From assembly GCF_033118175.1 (NCBI RefSeq), contig NC_083699.1, positions 32,564,501 through 32,628,500 on the forward strand: DNA of 64,000 nt. Reading direction: 5' to 3'. This DNA comes from Dama dama (lineage: Eukaryota; Chordata; Mammalia; Artiodactyla; Cervidae). Below the pieces are notes generated by a model that searched no databases, was not told the origin of the DNA, and saw only the letters and a list, made by a program, of their open reading frames with translations. The translations under genes and the position numbers were made by a program. Of this stretch, positions 11,580-22,990 are shown one piece after another (the stretch's first letter is position 1; each line of letters opens with the position of its first letter).

Positions 11580-12740
11580 GTCAATCTACTGTCTCATGTT
11601 TCTGATCTCAATGCCTCTTTCCCTCAACTCACTCTCAGTTGCCTACTTGAGTTTCTCATGTCACTGGGTAAATAGGAAAAACCTAGAAGATAATCCCCAC
11701 ACTCTCCTACCACCTCATCTATTAATTTACTTGTATTTGTGCCTGAATGCTTTACCTTCTGTTTGAAAAGACAAAAGCTCTGCTCCTGGGACCAATTCTT
11801 TCCCTTGTGAACGGGATCCCATTCTCTCTTCTCTCCTCAAGAACTTCATGCTTGCAATTTTCCATTTCTGTCTTACATTATAAACCGTCCCCACTTTACT
11901 GCTTATTTCCATTAGCCTAAAACATGGATGTCTCCCACTTAAAGCCACATATTCCTGACTCCTCTTTCCCTTCCAACTATCAATCTTTTCTCTGTTACTT
12001 TATAGCTAAACTCTTCAAGAGATTAGACTATTCCAGATGTTTTTGCTTCTCCTTTTCTAATTTCTTAGGAATGCAATCCCTTTGGTCTTTTGACTATCCT
12101 GCATCACCAAAACTGCTTTGTTCAGGTCAATAATGACCTAGTTGTCAATTCTCAATCACCATCTTATTTGACCTGCTGGCAGCATCTGATACTTTCTAGG
12201 ACACCACTTTCTTTTGGTTTCTTTTGAACTCACTGCTTCTTCTTCCTCTCCATGGCTGATTCCTTCTCAGGTGTGCATTAGGGCTCGGTCCTTGGGCCCA
12301 GTCTTTATCTCAATTCATTCTTTGGATGATCTCATTCAGTCCCAGGACTTCTTTACATGCACAATTCAACACTTTTGTCTCCAGCCCCATTCTTGCCCCT
12401 GAACGCCAGACTCGGATTTCCAACTGCTTATTTGACATTTCCACTTAAATGCCTAATAAACATTTCAAACCTAATAGTCCCCCAAGTCAAAGTCTTATTT
12501 CCCACTTCCCTCTAAATCTGTTCTTTCCATAGCTTTCCCATTTTTCTAGTTGCTGGCTTCTGGCATACTAGCTTCCCTACTCTTTCTCTACCACCCCAAG
12601 GATACTTCAACTTTGGAAATTTGTACATAGAAGGTTCTTCCTCCAGTTATCTATAGTGCTCATCCCTCACTTCCTTCAGGCCTTTACTCAAAAGTCATTA
12701 TCAAATATGCCTCTCATCATTCTATTTGAAATAGTTTATT
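11580..12740 (+). mobile_element. L2 LINE, ORF2 (RT) to 3' region relic
   Basis: Long L2 relic. At 12268-12302 one frame reads S-G-V-H-stop-G-S-V-L-G-P, the decayed GVPQGSVLGP motif of CR1/L2 reverse transcriptase. Upstream 'gcatctgatactttctagga' and downstream 'cagactcggatttccaactg' and 'tgacatttccacttaaatgc' also match L2. The end near 12640-12740 contains 'cttcaggcctttactcaaaag'. Stops occur in every frame; it is a fossil. Confidence 0.8.
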
Positions 12741-12744
12741 TGAC

Positions 12745-13198
12745 TGTAGTCACAGTTTCTAGTTCAGAGCTCCTAAAACCACTGGATTTCCAGTGAGGAA
12801 AGTGACACAGGTGCTTTTTATTATGTTAATAAGGTGACTTTTGATTGCACCTCAGTATGAGGGCTGGTTACCAGTAGAGTCAACCAGGTGATCAGAGAAT
12901 TAGAACTTTGAGTCTTCCCTCACCTTCAACTTCTGGGGAGAGAGGAGGGACTGATGTTTCGGTTCAGGTGACAATTGCCAATGACTTAATCAATCGTGTC
13001 TACATAATGAAACCTCCATAAAAATATTAAAGGACAAAGTTCAGAGAGCTTCTGGGTTGGTGAACCAGTGGAGATTCAGAAGGAGTGGCCTTGGAGAGGG
13101 CAGGGAAGCTCTGTGCCCCTTCTCCATACCTTGCCCTATACATCTTTTCCATCTGGCCATTCCTGAGTCATACCTTTTTATAATAAACCTGTGTTCTA
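12745..13198 (+). mobile_element. Old mammalian LTR, 5' part (split by mariner)
   Basis: LTR-like sequence: 'aatgaaacctccataaaaat', 'gagagcttctgggttggtga', 'ccttgccctatacatctttt', 'ttttataataaacctgtgtt' (with a polyadenylation-type hexamer). It continues after the mariner at 14464. This is a common mammalian ERV LTR, MER21/ERVL-like in my recollection; the exact subfamily is uncertain. Confidence 0.65.
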
Positions 13199-14463
13199 TT
13201 AGGTTGGTGCCAAAGGAATTGAGGTTTTGCACTGTTGAAATTTGCCATTTGATATTGGAATACATTCTTAAACAAATGTGGTTATGTTATACATCATTTT
13301 AATGTGCATTTCTCACTTTATTTTTTTTTTTTTGCTAGTAACTTATTACCCTCTATTGTTTATTTTAGACTATCGAAATAGTGTTAGACAAAAAGCAAAT
13401 TCGAGCAACTTTTTTGAGTTCAAATGGGTCATAAATCAATGGAAACAACTCACAACATCAAACACATTTGGCCCAGGAACTGCTAATAAACATACAGTGC
13501 AGTGGTGGTTCAAGCAATGTTGTAAAAGAGACAAGAACCTTGAAGATGAGGAACATAGTGGCTGCCTATTTGAAATTGACAATGACTAGGTGAGAGGATC
13601 ATTAAACTTTATCCTCTTACAACTACACAAGTTACTGCAGAACTCAGTGTTGACCATTCTATGGTCATTCAGCATTTGAAGCAAATTGGAAAGGCGACAA
13701 AGCTTGATAAGTGGGTACCTCATGAGCTGACTGAAAAAAAAAAAGTCATTTTGAAGTGTTGTCTTCTCTTATTCTATGCAACAATGAACTGTTTCTTGAT
13801 CAGATTGTGATGTGTGACAAAAAGTGTATTTTATATGACAACCAGTGATGACCAGTTCAGTGGTTGGACCAAGAAGAAGCTCCAAAGCACTTCCCAAAGC
13901 CAAACTTTCACCAAAAAAGGTCTTGGTCACCTTTTTATTTGGCGGTCTGCTGCCTGTCTGATTTGCTACAGCTTTCTGAACCCTGGCAAAATCATTACAT
14001 CTGAGAAGTATGCTCAGAAAATTGATGAGATACACCGAAAACTGCAACACCTGCAGCTGGTATCAGTCAACAGAAAAGGCCCAATTCTTCTTCTTGACGA
14101 TGCCTGACCACACATCGCACAGATAACGCCTCAAAAGTTGAACGAATTGGTCTATGGAGTTTTGCCTCATCCACCATATTTACCTGACCTCTTGGCAAGT
14201 GACTATCAGTTCTTCAAACATCTCAACTCTTTGCAGGGAAAATGCTTCCACAACCACCAGGAGGCAGAAAAAGCTTTCCAAGAGTTCATCAAATCCTGAA
14301 GCATGGATTTTTATGCTACAGGAATAAACAGACTTATTTCTCATTGTCAAAACTGTGTTGGTTGTAATGGTTCCTATTTTGACTAATAAAGATGTATTTG
14401 AGCCCAGTTAAAATGATTTAAAATTCATAGTCCAAAACCACAATTACTTTTGTATCAACCTAA
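13199..14463 (+). mobile_element. Hsmar1-like mariner DNA transposon, full length, dead
   Basis: A 1265-bp element with terminal inverted repeats starting TTAGGTTGG at both ends; the first 30 bp of the two ends match at 25 positions. It is flanked by the expected TA duplication (13197-13198 and 14464-14465). The inner sequence encodes a decayed mariner transposase closely similar to the Hsmar1/SETMAR family. It has inserted into an old LTR. Confidence 0.93.
13372..14335 (+). pseudogene. Mariner transposase pseudogene (DD34D)
   Basis: Remnant of an Hsmar1-like transposase, the enzyme that cuts and reinserts mariner ends at TA sites. The N-terminal DNA-binding half is readable at 13378-13587 ('FGPGTANKHTVQWWFK', 'LEDEEHSG'). 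In the catalytic half, the first Asp is in 'VMCDKKCILYDN' (codon 13816-13818), the second in 'PILLLDDA' (14096-14098) and the third in 'LASDYQFFKH' (14201-14203). The last two are 35 codons apart, exactly the DD34D spacing of mariners. The stop right after LDDA (14105-14107) replaces the usual Arg codon, consistent with CpG decay. The first-to-second Asp distance is not a multiple of three, so there is at least one frameshift, and the start codon is lost. Confidence 0.9.
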
Positions 14464-14770
14464 TAGTAAGTAAAATGCTTCACTGAGTTCTGTGAGCTGC
14501 ACAAGCAAATTAATTGAACCCAAGGAAGGTGGCCTCAGAATCTAAAGCTGGTCAGTCAGAAGCTCACATGATAACCTGGACTTACAATTGGCATTTGAAG
14601 TGAAGGACAGTCCTGTGAGACTGAGTCCTTAACCTTTTGAATTTGATGCTTACTTCAGGTAGATAGTGTCAAAATTGAGTTACATGGTAGGATACCCATC
14701 TGGTGTTTGAGAATTGCTGGTATGTGGGGGAAGCCCTACATTCCCCCCAAAACACATTAAAATTGGTGTT
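14464..14770 (+). mobile_element. Old mammalian LTR, 3' part
   Basis: Continuation of the LTR interrupted by the mariner: 'cactgagttctgtgagctgc', 'aattaattgaacccaaggaa', 'ggtagatagtgtcaaaattg', 'gagaattgctggtatgtggg'. Removing the mariner and one TA restores collinearity with the 12745-13198 part. Confidence 0.65.
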
Positions 14771-14824
14771 TAAAATCCTTAGTTCCCTTAACTGAAATAC
14801 TGGTTCTACAAAAGAAAGACCGAT

Positions 14825-14935
14825 TATTGTTATATCCATATAAATGCAAACACATATACAAACACACAAATACATACATGCATATAAATACATGTTATAT
14901 ATAATGTACACACATACATGAATGTATATTTGCAT
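14825..14935. repeat. Impure CA/TA-rich simple repeat
   Basis: Interspersed ACAC, ATAC and CATA runs ('acacatatacaaacacac', 'catacatgcatataaatac'). Low complexity; no long perfect tract. Confidence 0.7.
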
Positions 14936-15639
14936 TTCATGCCTGTGTTACAACTCTGATGAACAGACTACAGTCCTGAGGACCTTCAACTACGTTTAAG
15001 TTATATTTACACAGGGCAGTATTCACAGTCTGGACTCCTCTACTTGACCTTTTGTTCTGCTTGCTTTGAAGTGTGTTTTTCTCATTTTCTCACTCAATTT
15101 TGACTTCTGCTGATACAAACCTATATTTTTGCCTCATATCGTATCTAACCACAACAAATGACTTCAACTGTTATGCTTGACTCACTTTAAACAGCCACGT
15201 CTAGCCTGCCCAGTGATTTGCCCTGACAGATCAATTTCCTTACTGTGTTTTTCACCTGCTGCGTGGTGGCATAGCCATGTACCATAACTTCCTGCCTAGT
15301 GCTTCACTATTATACTGTACTCTAAGTGCCTTCTGGGTGGAAAGAAAAGAGAAAGTAATTCAAATACATCCCATCAAGTAGCTGCAAGAGCACTTGGACA
15401 GCTTTCAATGAAGACATGGGGATACACACTTTTCAAACCATAAAACATCTTATATGGCACCAGATTTGAAGAAAGCTACTCAGTCACTATTAGAGTTTTA
15501 AACAAGTCTTTGAATCCCATGGTTTCTTATCTACTGACTCCTTGGTTTCTTGAGAAGTCATCATTTCTCAATAGTCATTAAATGGCAGAAACAAATTTTT
15601 CCTCCCATGAAGCAGCTACTGGGAGCACAAAAATCTACC
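14936..15639. other. Unassigned noncoding sequence
   Basis: No recognised repeat and no plausible coding frame. Confidence 0.4.
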
Positions 15640-16332
15640 TAAGAACGTTTATAGGTTCTTAGTGGGAGTGAACAATGTTATAATCTTCTAGAAGGCAACC
15701 TAGAAAAATGTGTTACATTACAAAATGTATAAATTTGTTGCCCCCAAATTTCACTGCAAGAAATTTATCATAGGAGTATACTCATTAAAGTTTATCATGA
15801 TAAAAATTCAAGGATATTCATTGCAGCACTCTGAAACAGAAAACTTTTGGAAACCATCTAAAGTCAGCAGGGTTTTGTTTAAAGTGGACTTTGGGAAATG
15901 AAATTTTATGTAATCATTACAAAAGACAAGATTATTTTTATTATGTGTTTAAGTGGAAAAATGGTTAGGACATATTAATGATTTAAAAAACATACTATAG
16001 AACACTATATAAAATATGAACACATTAACTCAAAATATCTGTTTGTGCATAGAAATCCAGGCTATGTTAAAACTTAATAGTGGATACTGCTAGGGATTGG
16101 AAATATAGGAGGGGGGTGTGTGTGTATGTGTGTTGCAGGGCTGGGGAGGAGAGTGTGTGGAGATGAAAGGGAACTCTCTTGGGTCACTTTCTTTACTACT
16201 TGATATTTAGAGAGAAAATTATAAAATTGTTTTATAATAAAAACAATTAAGTATTTTAATTTTGAAAAAATTTTTCTGAGAGCATTTGAAATTTCTAGTA
16301 CAATAACATCTTCTAGGATTATTGTTGTTACT
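15640..16332 (+). mobile_element. Old L1 (L1ME-type) 3' relic
   Basis: Diverged L1 ORF2 end and 3'UTR: 'ttcactgcaagaaatttatc', 'ttcaaggatattcattgcagc', 'atgtaatcattacaaaagac', 'atccaggctatgttaaaact'. Interrupted downstream by a Bov-A2 SINE. Confidence 0.7.
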
Positions 16333-16343
16333 ATGCCAATCTT

Positions 16344-16619
16344 GGGAGAAGGAAATGGCAACCCACTCCAGTATTCTCGCCTAGAGAATCCTGTGGACAG
16401 AGGGGCCTGATGCGCTGCTGTCCATGGGGTTGCACAGAGTTGGACATGGCTGAAGAGACAGCATGCATGCATGCATGCATTGGAGAAGGAAATGGCAACC
16501 CAGTCCAGTATTCTTGCCTGGAGAATCCCAGGGACAGAGGAGCCTGGTGGGCTGCCGTCTATGGGGTCGCACAGAGTTGGACACGACTGAAGCGACATAG
16601 CAGCAGCAGCAGCAGCAGC
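16344..16619 (+). mobile_element. Bov-A2 SINE (BovA dimer) with CAG tail
   Basis: Two tandem BovA monomers (16344-16457 and 16483-16599), each starting 'ggagaaggaaatggcaaccc'. They are joined by a (GCAT)n linker (16461-16480) and end in (CAG)n (16599-16619). The 11-bp duplication atgccaatctt at 16333-16343 and 16620-16630 defines the insertion. A 111-codon frame on + and frames on − cross it but are simply SINE sequence. Confidence 0.95.
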
Positions 16620-16630
16620 ATGCCAATCTT

Positions 16631-17720
16631 CTGTCACTTTATGTCTCTAGCACCAAGGCACTTTTGGGGTGATGGGCCCATTATTTCCTTACCTTATTTC
16701 ACTACAGTGAAACTAGTATTTACCCTCAGCAATGCCTTCATATAATTGAGTTTTCATAAAATATTTAATAGTGTTAGACATTTTAAATTCCCTCTCTCTT
16801 ATCTATATACCTACATACCCATATAAATTCATGTACTGCAAAGTAGCCCCAGTGTTTTTAATATAGAAATGCAGCTATTGGATTTGTTGATGAAACATCT
16901 ACCACTGGGGTCTCTTGACAGTGACAAAAAGCATGAGCCATGTTCTCAGGCTCCACGGCTGCAGCAGTGTTCTCTGAGGGTCTAAATACTGCTTATTTTT
17001 TCCTCATGTACCCAAAAGCTACCTCATCACTGTGACGTGTTCTTCAGATACAGATAGAACAAGCCTAGTCATAACATCTCAGAAGCTTGGTGGCAAATAC
17101 TTCTTGTTGCAAAATAAAACACAAATTATATCTGGTGATGTGCTTTTCTTTTGTAAAAAGTATAAAAGGCCAGAGAAACTGGTGGTTCTTAATTTTGCTA
17201 AGTAAGTTCCTTGGATTGGAAAGAGATTGCCTCCTTTCATGCTGAGGGAAGCAGAAATGGAAATTATTCCCCCTTGTTGCTTAGCTCAAACACTTGGGAA
17301 TTTATTGGCAGTTCAGCAAGAATAGCTAAAGAAAAGGAGAAAAGGCTAAGCAATTTGTATTTGGGCAAGTTTTTCTTTTTCAGATACAATCACGTGAGAT
17401 TTTAATGTCCTTTGAGGCCATTAAAAAGGACTTGTGGAAAAGGAAAAAGCTATTCAGAATTAACCCCTTAAAGAAATGTAAGAAACAGCTGTTTTCTTTT
17501 GGGACTCCTTCCCCAGTTTGCAATCCCTGCTCTTTCTCACCCAGAAAACCATCCAGACTCCCTGTTCATTCATCCCTTGCCAACCCTGATGCTGCAAAAC
17601 AAAGTTTACCTGACTCATGTTACATTCTCATGGGGCCCAGAGGTTAGGCAGGTATGTAATGGAAAAAACCCTGGTTAGTCTTCTGATGCATTGGCTTTTA
17701 GAGTTTCTTTATAAGAGATT
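16631..17720. other. Unassigned noncoding sequence
   Basis: About 1.1 kb without a recognised element. Small frames (17211-17405, 17405-17647) show no family resemblance. Confidence 0.4.
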
Positions 17721-17920
17721 GAAAGTGAAAGTGAAAGTTGCTCAGTCCTGTCTGACTCTTTGCAACCTCATGGATTATACAGTTCATGGAGTTCTCCAGG
17801 CCAGAATACTGGAGTGGGTAGCCTTTCCCTTTTCCAGGGAATCTTCCCAGCCCAGGGATTGAACCCAGGTCTTCTGCATTGCAAGCAGATTCTTTATCAG
17901 CTGAGCCACATGGGAAGCCC
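17721..17920 (-). mobile_element. Bov-tA SINE
   Basis: Antisense Bov-tA: 'gaaagtgaaagttgctcagt' body start, 'aatactggagtgggtagcc', tRNA-like head 'ctgcattgcaagcagattct' and 'gagccacatgggaagccc'. No clear target duplication found. Confidence 0.93.
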
Positions 17921-18019
17921 ATAATCTAAGAATTTATGAGGATCAAAGGGCATATAATGAGTGTAAGAGCGTTATGGCTTGTCAAGCATTATATAAAGTT
18001 GCTATGATCACTTTCTGTA

Positions 18020-18130
18020 CCTAATACTCAAAACTCTGTGAGCTTATGCAGGTCACTGCACCTCGCTGAGCTTTGGTTTCCTTTGCTGTAGGTAGGATGA
18101 AGACACTGAATTCCTCTCCAGCATTAAAGT
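18020..18130 (+). mobile_element. MIR SINE fragment
   Basis: 'cttatgcaggtcactgcacc' followed by 'gagctttggtttcctttgct' matches the MIR core in sense. Short and diverged. Confidence 0.55.
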
Positions 18131-18959
18131 CCTGTGGGTTATCAAAGTCGATAGATGTTAAATGGTATTTTAACACAGGTCTTTCTAAAGCACCTCTTCA
18201 GTGCAAGGAAGTAATTAATAGCCTCAAGGTGATAACAGAAGAACTATTTTGGGCAAGAAGAGCAATGAGAATACCTTTGGTGGTTTCCAAATCTTGGTGC
18301 TTCTGTTGAACCGAGCTGGGATGGTGTGCCCAGCATTCTAGGAGGAACGCTAAGGTAGGGAGTCAGTCTTGGGTACACACGCCTTAGGCTAACAATTTGA
18401 TATGGGAAGTTTCAAAGATTTTCTTTTGTTAATGAACAAAGTACAATATCATTAGAATTTTTTTAATGATTTTTTTTCCCTTTCATGAACTAGCTACTTT
18501 TCAAAATTTATAATAGCATTCTTTCTCCCTAAAACATTGAGAGTCTTTCCAATCTTGAGAGCTATCATTAATATAAATTAGGTTCATGGGTCACTTGCTG
18601 AAAAGACCAAGCCAATTATACTGGTCCAAAGACCTAAGGCAGAATTTGGTATCCTAGAAATAAGTTCAGCTTGAAATAAGTGTCTTATCTATCAGTTGCC
18701 TTTAACATTCAAGGTTCTTTTGTTTTCCCAAGGAGTACCTGTGAGGATCTAATTATCTGATTTACATATGCCCTGTATACCTTTCCCCTGGCTTATAGGA
18801 TTGTCCGCAGCAGGGATTAGAGGTAGAGGACATGGTTAAGGGAGACTTTGATAGGACTGGCACTCTAGACCCTAATAGGCCATTAATAGTATCCCTACTT
18901 ATGCATACATCATCTCACTCTATCATCCCATGAACCCGGTAAAGAGACAGAGTAGAAGA
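18131..18959. other. Unassigned noncoding sequence
   Basis: No repeat or gene recognised. Confidence 0.4.
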
Positions 18960-19405
18960 TGGCCACCATTTTTTAGACTCTCGTCCTAGTAAGAGACTGG
19001 ATCTGTGTTCCCTGTTCGTGAATCTGGGTTTGTCTAGCGATTTCAACTTCTTGTCTCATAGGACAAACTCTCCAAGAGCCCTGATCTGCCTTGTTAGAAG
19101 ACTAATTTCTTTGAGATTGTCCTACTGGAGAGACCACATGTGGGTACCTTGGGCCACAGTCCCAACTGAGCCTGACCTTCCACAGAATCTTCCAAAGGCA
19201 CAGATACGAGAGTGAGAGCATCTTGGACCTTCAGAAGAGCCCATACTTAAGCTGAATGAAGTGACCTCAATTGATGCTGGAGGAAGCAGATACATTATCT
19301 GCTCAATTTTCTGATCCAAGAATCATAAGCTAAAACAAAATGGCTGTCATTTTAAGCCACTAAATTATAGGATAACTTGTTACACAGCCATAATTAGATA
19401 ACTGG
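18960..19405 (+). mobile_element. MLT1-type MaLR LTR relic
   Basis: Typical MLT1 3' end: 'cattttaagccactaaatta', 'cttgttacacagccataatt', 'agataactgg'. The upstream part carries 'tcctactggagagaccacatg' and 'cccaactgagcctgacctt'. Solo and heavily diverged. Confidence 0.75.
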
Positions 19406-20029
19406 ATCAGATTGTAATAATCCCATTTTATAGATGATATCTGAAAAGAGGTCCAGAATGCTATTGTGACTCTCTATTACTAATTTTCTAACCTATCTGA
19501 TCTCTTTTGCCTTAAATTGATAGAAATCTTTTTTGGACAAAAGTGAAACATTTATAAATTCAATAAAATACTCCTCATTGCCACACTCAACTTATGGCCC
19601 TGTTTTACAGTTGCCAAATAACACACAGTGTTTAAGTATCTAAAGTGTATTCATTGTTTATCAATGCAATTCAAATTTGGCATCCTACATTTTTGTTTGC
19701 TACATCTGGGAACATCATCCCCTGTGAACTGTTTCCTATCTACTGACTTTGCTACTCATTTGATTCAGGGGGATCTCAACAGACAGCTGTAGTCCAAACC
19801 TACCAGGGTAGGAAATGGTAAACAGGTAACCAGAGTTCAAAACGGTTTATGTGAAGTCTGAAGCAATGTCTTCACCAAACATCAGCCCCACACAGAACTC
19901 CAGCCAAAGAAAAAAAAAAGTTGATGTATTTCCTGCTTCCACTCTCCAGCCTCCCTGCCTATCTCTTTTTCCAATCCTGGCATCCATTCCCACGAGGCCC
20001 TGCTCAAACTAGCTCTTATTGTATAATCA
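19406..20029. other. Unassigned noncoding sequence
   Basis: AT-rich, nothing recognised. A short A run lies at 19911-19919. Confidence 0.4.
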
Positions 20030-20620
20030 TCTGTATATTAAATATGTATTCAGAATCTACCATGTGTCAGGCACAGTCGGCAGTGGTTACTGAGGACTAA
20101 ATCTATAAAAGAAGGCCTCAGGGCAGAAGAGGAAAGAATTACCACACACTCAGAAGCAACACGATGCATTTCGTATTTCAGCGAGTGCCACCAGGTCCTG
20201 TGAGAAGGCCTTAGAAAGAAGGTTCTGTTTGGGTTGAGAGCTGACAGAAGTAGGAGCTGTCAAAGTTCCTGGTGAAGGGGTCTGGTGGGTGAAGAACATT
20301 TCGGTAAGAAGGAGCAGCAAGTGAAATCCCCTGGAATATCCAGTGTGGCTGCAGTGGGGAGGAGGTAATACAAGGCTGGAAAGGAAGTTACACCTTGAGA
20401 ATCTTCATGGCTAGCTAAGGTAACAGGATATTTTTTCAAATGGACACTGTCAGAAATGAAGATTTTTAAGTCAACAAGTTATATGACAAGATTCAATTAT
20501 TAGATATTTCTGGGAGCAGTGTGGAGGACTGATCAGAGTAGGAAGACAAAATAGTGGACTGTTGTGCTAACTCTGGGGTGACAAGGAGATGTTAAACCGG
20601 TTAGGGGCACTGGAACTGGA
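20030..20620 (+). mobile_element. Ancient interspersed repeat, family uncertain
   Basis: 'gaatctaccatgtgtcaggc', 'ggagcagcaagtgaaatccc', 'atccagtgtggctgcagtgg' and 'gtggaggactgatcagag' follow the order of a very common ancient mammalian repeat. I cannot name the family with confidence. Confidence 0.45.
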
Positions 20621-20984
20621 GAGGAGGGGCAGAATTCAAAAGAGAATTCTACAAGAGAATGATGAGTGCCATGACAACTTGTTAAAAATAGCTTTATAGA
20701 TGGTCTTTGATTATTAGAAGTCATCAATATACACATAAATACATTCTTAGTGGAAAATTCCAGGATCTATGACAATGGCTGTTTAAATATCTTCAAAACA
20801 AATTAGGGAGATGATTCTCTATTTTGTCTAGTCTTAAGAATTTTCTGATTGCAACCTTTATGAAAAATACTTCTGAAAGTAAATTCCAAACAAATTTGTT
20901 TTACTAGTCCTAAATTAGGTTTAGAAAGTCAAAGCAAAATGGACGGTTGGAATAATATCCAGATAATTTGGACAAATTTCCTGC
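20621..20984. other. Unassigned noncoding sequence
   Basis: No element recognised. Confidence 0.4.
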
Positions 20985-21170
20985 TGAGCTAAGTTCATAC
21001 CTTTCCACTTATTAGTTACATGATGATGGCCAGTGCTCTTACACTTTATATCTTGTGCCCTCAGCTGTAAAATGAGGAAAACAATGCTTGCCAGCCTACC
21101 TAACAAAATTATCATGGAGACCAATTATGAAAACTATTATATAATATACAGCCATTGCTATTAACATCTT
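20985..21170 (+). mobile_element. MIR SINE
   Basis: Sense MIR: 'cttattagttacatgatgat' (tGTGTGAC-type segment), 'ctcagctgtaaaatgaggaa', 'gcctacctaacaaaattatc'. Confidence 0.75.
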
Positions 21171-21194
21171 ACACTAGTAATGTAATAATAATAT

Positions 21195-21425
21195 GAGCAT
21201 TTGCTGAGTGCTTACAATGTATTAGACTCTGCTAAGGGAGTTAATTGTAATTCTCTTATTAATTTTTACAGTGACTTATGAGACAGATACAGTTATGATC
21301 CCCACTTTACAGATGAGGTAACTGAGTCAGAGAGATATTAAATAAATGCCCAACATCACATAGGTAGTATGTGATGGAACTGGAATTCTAATGTAGGTCG
21401 TCTTGGTCTCCCATCCATCCTCATT
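21195..21425 (-). mobile_element. MIR SINE
   Basis: Antisense MIR: 'tgctgagtgcttacaatgta', 'atccccactttacagatgag', 'gtaactgagtcagagagata'. Well preserved for its age. Confidence 0.85.
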
Positions 21426-21524
21426 ATGACTACACAGTACTGCACCCTTGCATCCTTCTATGTAGCTCTTTATAATTTACACACTGGTCACACACACGTG
21501 TTTATGTAAAGAATTACTGAGTGA

Positions 21525-21765
21525 ATCTTGTTGAGTACCTACTATATCTCAAAAATTGTGTTTGTCACTCATTTAGTCCTCACACCTGTGAAGTAATTAT
21601 TATGAATCCCTGTTTATCTGGTGAGGAAATTTAGGTTAAAATTTAAACAATTTCCCCAAGATCACATAGATAAGCCTCAGGACTGGATGGAGTAAAGTAT
21701 CAATAATCTAACTAATGGTAACTACTGGAGCTCGGATTTAAAGTCAGGTCTCCTAATTTCACACG
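21525..21765 (-). mobile_element. MIR SINE
   Basis: Second antisense MIR: 'gttgagtacctactatatct', 'atttagtcctcacacctgtg', 'caatttccccaagatcacat', 'cggatttaaagtcaggtctc'. It lies 100 bp after another MIR in the same orientation. Confidence 0.8.
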
Positions 21766-22101
21766 ATTTTTCATTGCTTAATGGTACCTCACATGCTCAT
21801 ACGTGCATACGCCTCCATGTGCACTTTCAAATGGGAATCTATGCCATAAAGGAACCTGTGACTTGCCAACTGGAATCCACTGCTTCCACCATCAGGGCCT
21901 GCTGTCAGTAGTCATCACTCCTCCCTATGTACCTTCTGCATAGAGGTGTGATGACAGAGAACAGCTTGGCTTGAAGAATGTTATAGAAGAATTTCCTGAC
22001 CTGTGTTCATGATGCCCCCTGCTTTTAATGCTAGCAGGCCAGGTGCTGTCTAAAGCCCAGTGTCTCTCAGTTAACTCTATGATAAACACTGTTTTAATGT
22101 T
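21766..22101. other. Unassigned noncoding sequence
   Basis: Nothing recognised between MIR and MER5-type elements. Confidence 0.4.
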
Positions 22102-22282
22102 AAAGCAGAGATACTCAAACTTTATCATGAATAAGAATCATCCAGGGAACTTAATAGAAGTTTATCAACTTAGTCCCCAGAGATTTTGGTTTTGAGGCTC
22201 TAGGTGTGGCATTTTCCAGTAGGCATTCCAGGTGCTTCTGATGCAGGAAATTCTTGAATGATATTTTGAGAAACACTGGGAT
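22102..22282 (+). mobile_element. MER5A-type hAT (Charlie) nonautonomous element
   Basis: Starts 'gagatactcaaactttatca', continues 'gaatcatccagggaacttaa' and 'aggcattccaggtgcttctgatg', and ends 'ttttgagaaacactgg'. The ends are inverted copies of the CAGTGGTTCTCAAA-type terminus. No transposase is encoded. Confidence 0.8.
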
Positions 22283-22431
22283 GTACACTTTTCTGTTCTC
22301 TATTACCATGACAATCCATGTTCTACTGCATAACTTTTTGGAAGGGTAGGAATAAGCAAGACTGTAAATGTGATCTTTGCCATGAATTGAGAAGTGTTTG
22401 TATGTGGGATTTTGGTCTGGTAACCTTAACC

Positions 22432-22452
22432 TTTTTTTTTTTTTTTTTTTTA
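22432..22452. repeat. Poly(T) tract, 21 T
   Basis: Uninterrupted T run. The sequence on its 3' side is not a retroposon I recognise, so the source of the tract is open. Confidence 0.9.
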
Positions 22453-22990
22453 CTGTGAGTTCTGAATTACTTGACATATAGCACTAGCTCTGGAAATGTC
22501 CCTGAATGCTTCCAACATCTCAACACTAAATGGCTGAGATGTATATTCAGTAGATGAGTTGAACTAAAACTACAAAGAAGGCTACAAATAAAGAGGGGAA
22601 AAGGAAAAGCTAGCAGTGCTCTCTATCTGCAAAATGAAAGTTATTACTGAAAGTAAGGAAGTGCAGTGTTAGGTGTAACTGTAGAAACCACATAAACAGA
22701 GGGGAAAGGAATACAAGCCATGAGGCCTTGAAATATGTGCTGAATTAAGACTTGTCCTCCTTAAGCAGGTTCTTAGTATAGCTCAAATTAATTTTTTTAA
22801 TGTTCACATTTTAAAGCCTAACCAGTGACAGAAAATAAGCCATCAATTCTTTATCCAATTAAATGAAATGTTTATCATTTAACCTACTTTGTGAAGTTCA
22901 CTGAATACGGTTTATACTTAATGAATAATCATTCTTTTCCTTCCACATCTTCTCTTGAAAGACTTCCCCAACCCTACATTTTATGTTATT
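22453..22990. other. Unassigned noncoding sequence
   Basis: AT-rich sequence leading into a BovB 3' end. No element recognised. Confidence 0.4.

Noticed and set aside
14669..14935. 88-codon − strand frame rich in Tyr/Ile/Cys
   Set aside because: It translates a CA/TA simple repeat plus the end of an LTR.
17698..17922. tRNA genes at SINE heads (here and at 23802, 28259, 41612)
   Set aside because: The A and B box-like sequence belongs to Bov-tA or CHR SINEs; flanking target duplications and BovA bodies show they are retroposons, not tRNA genes.
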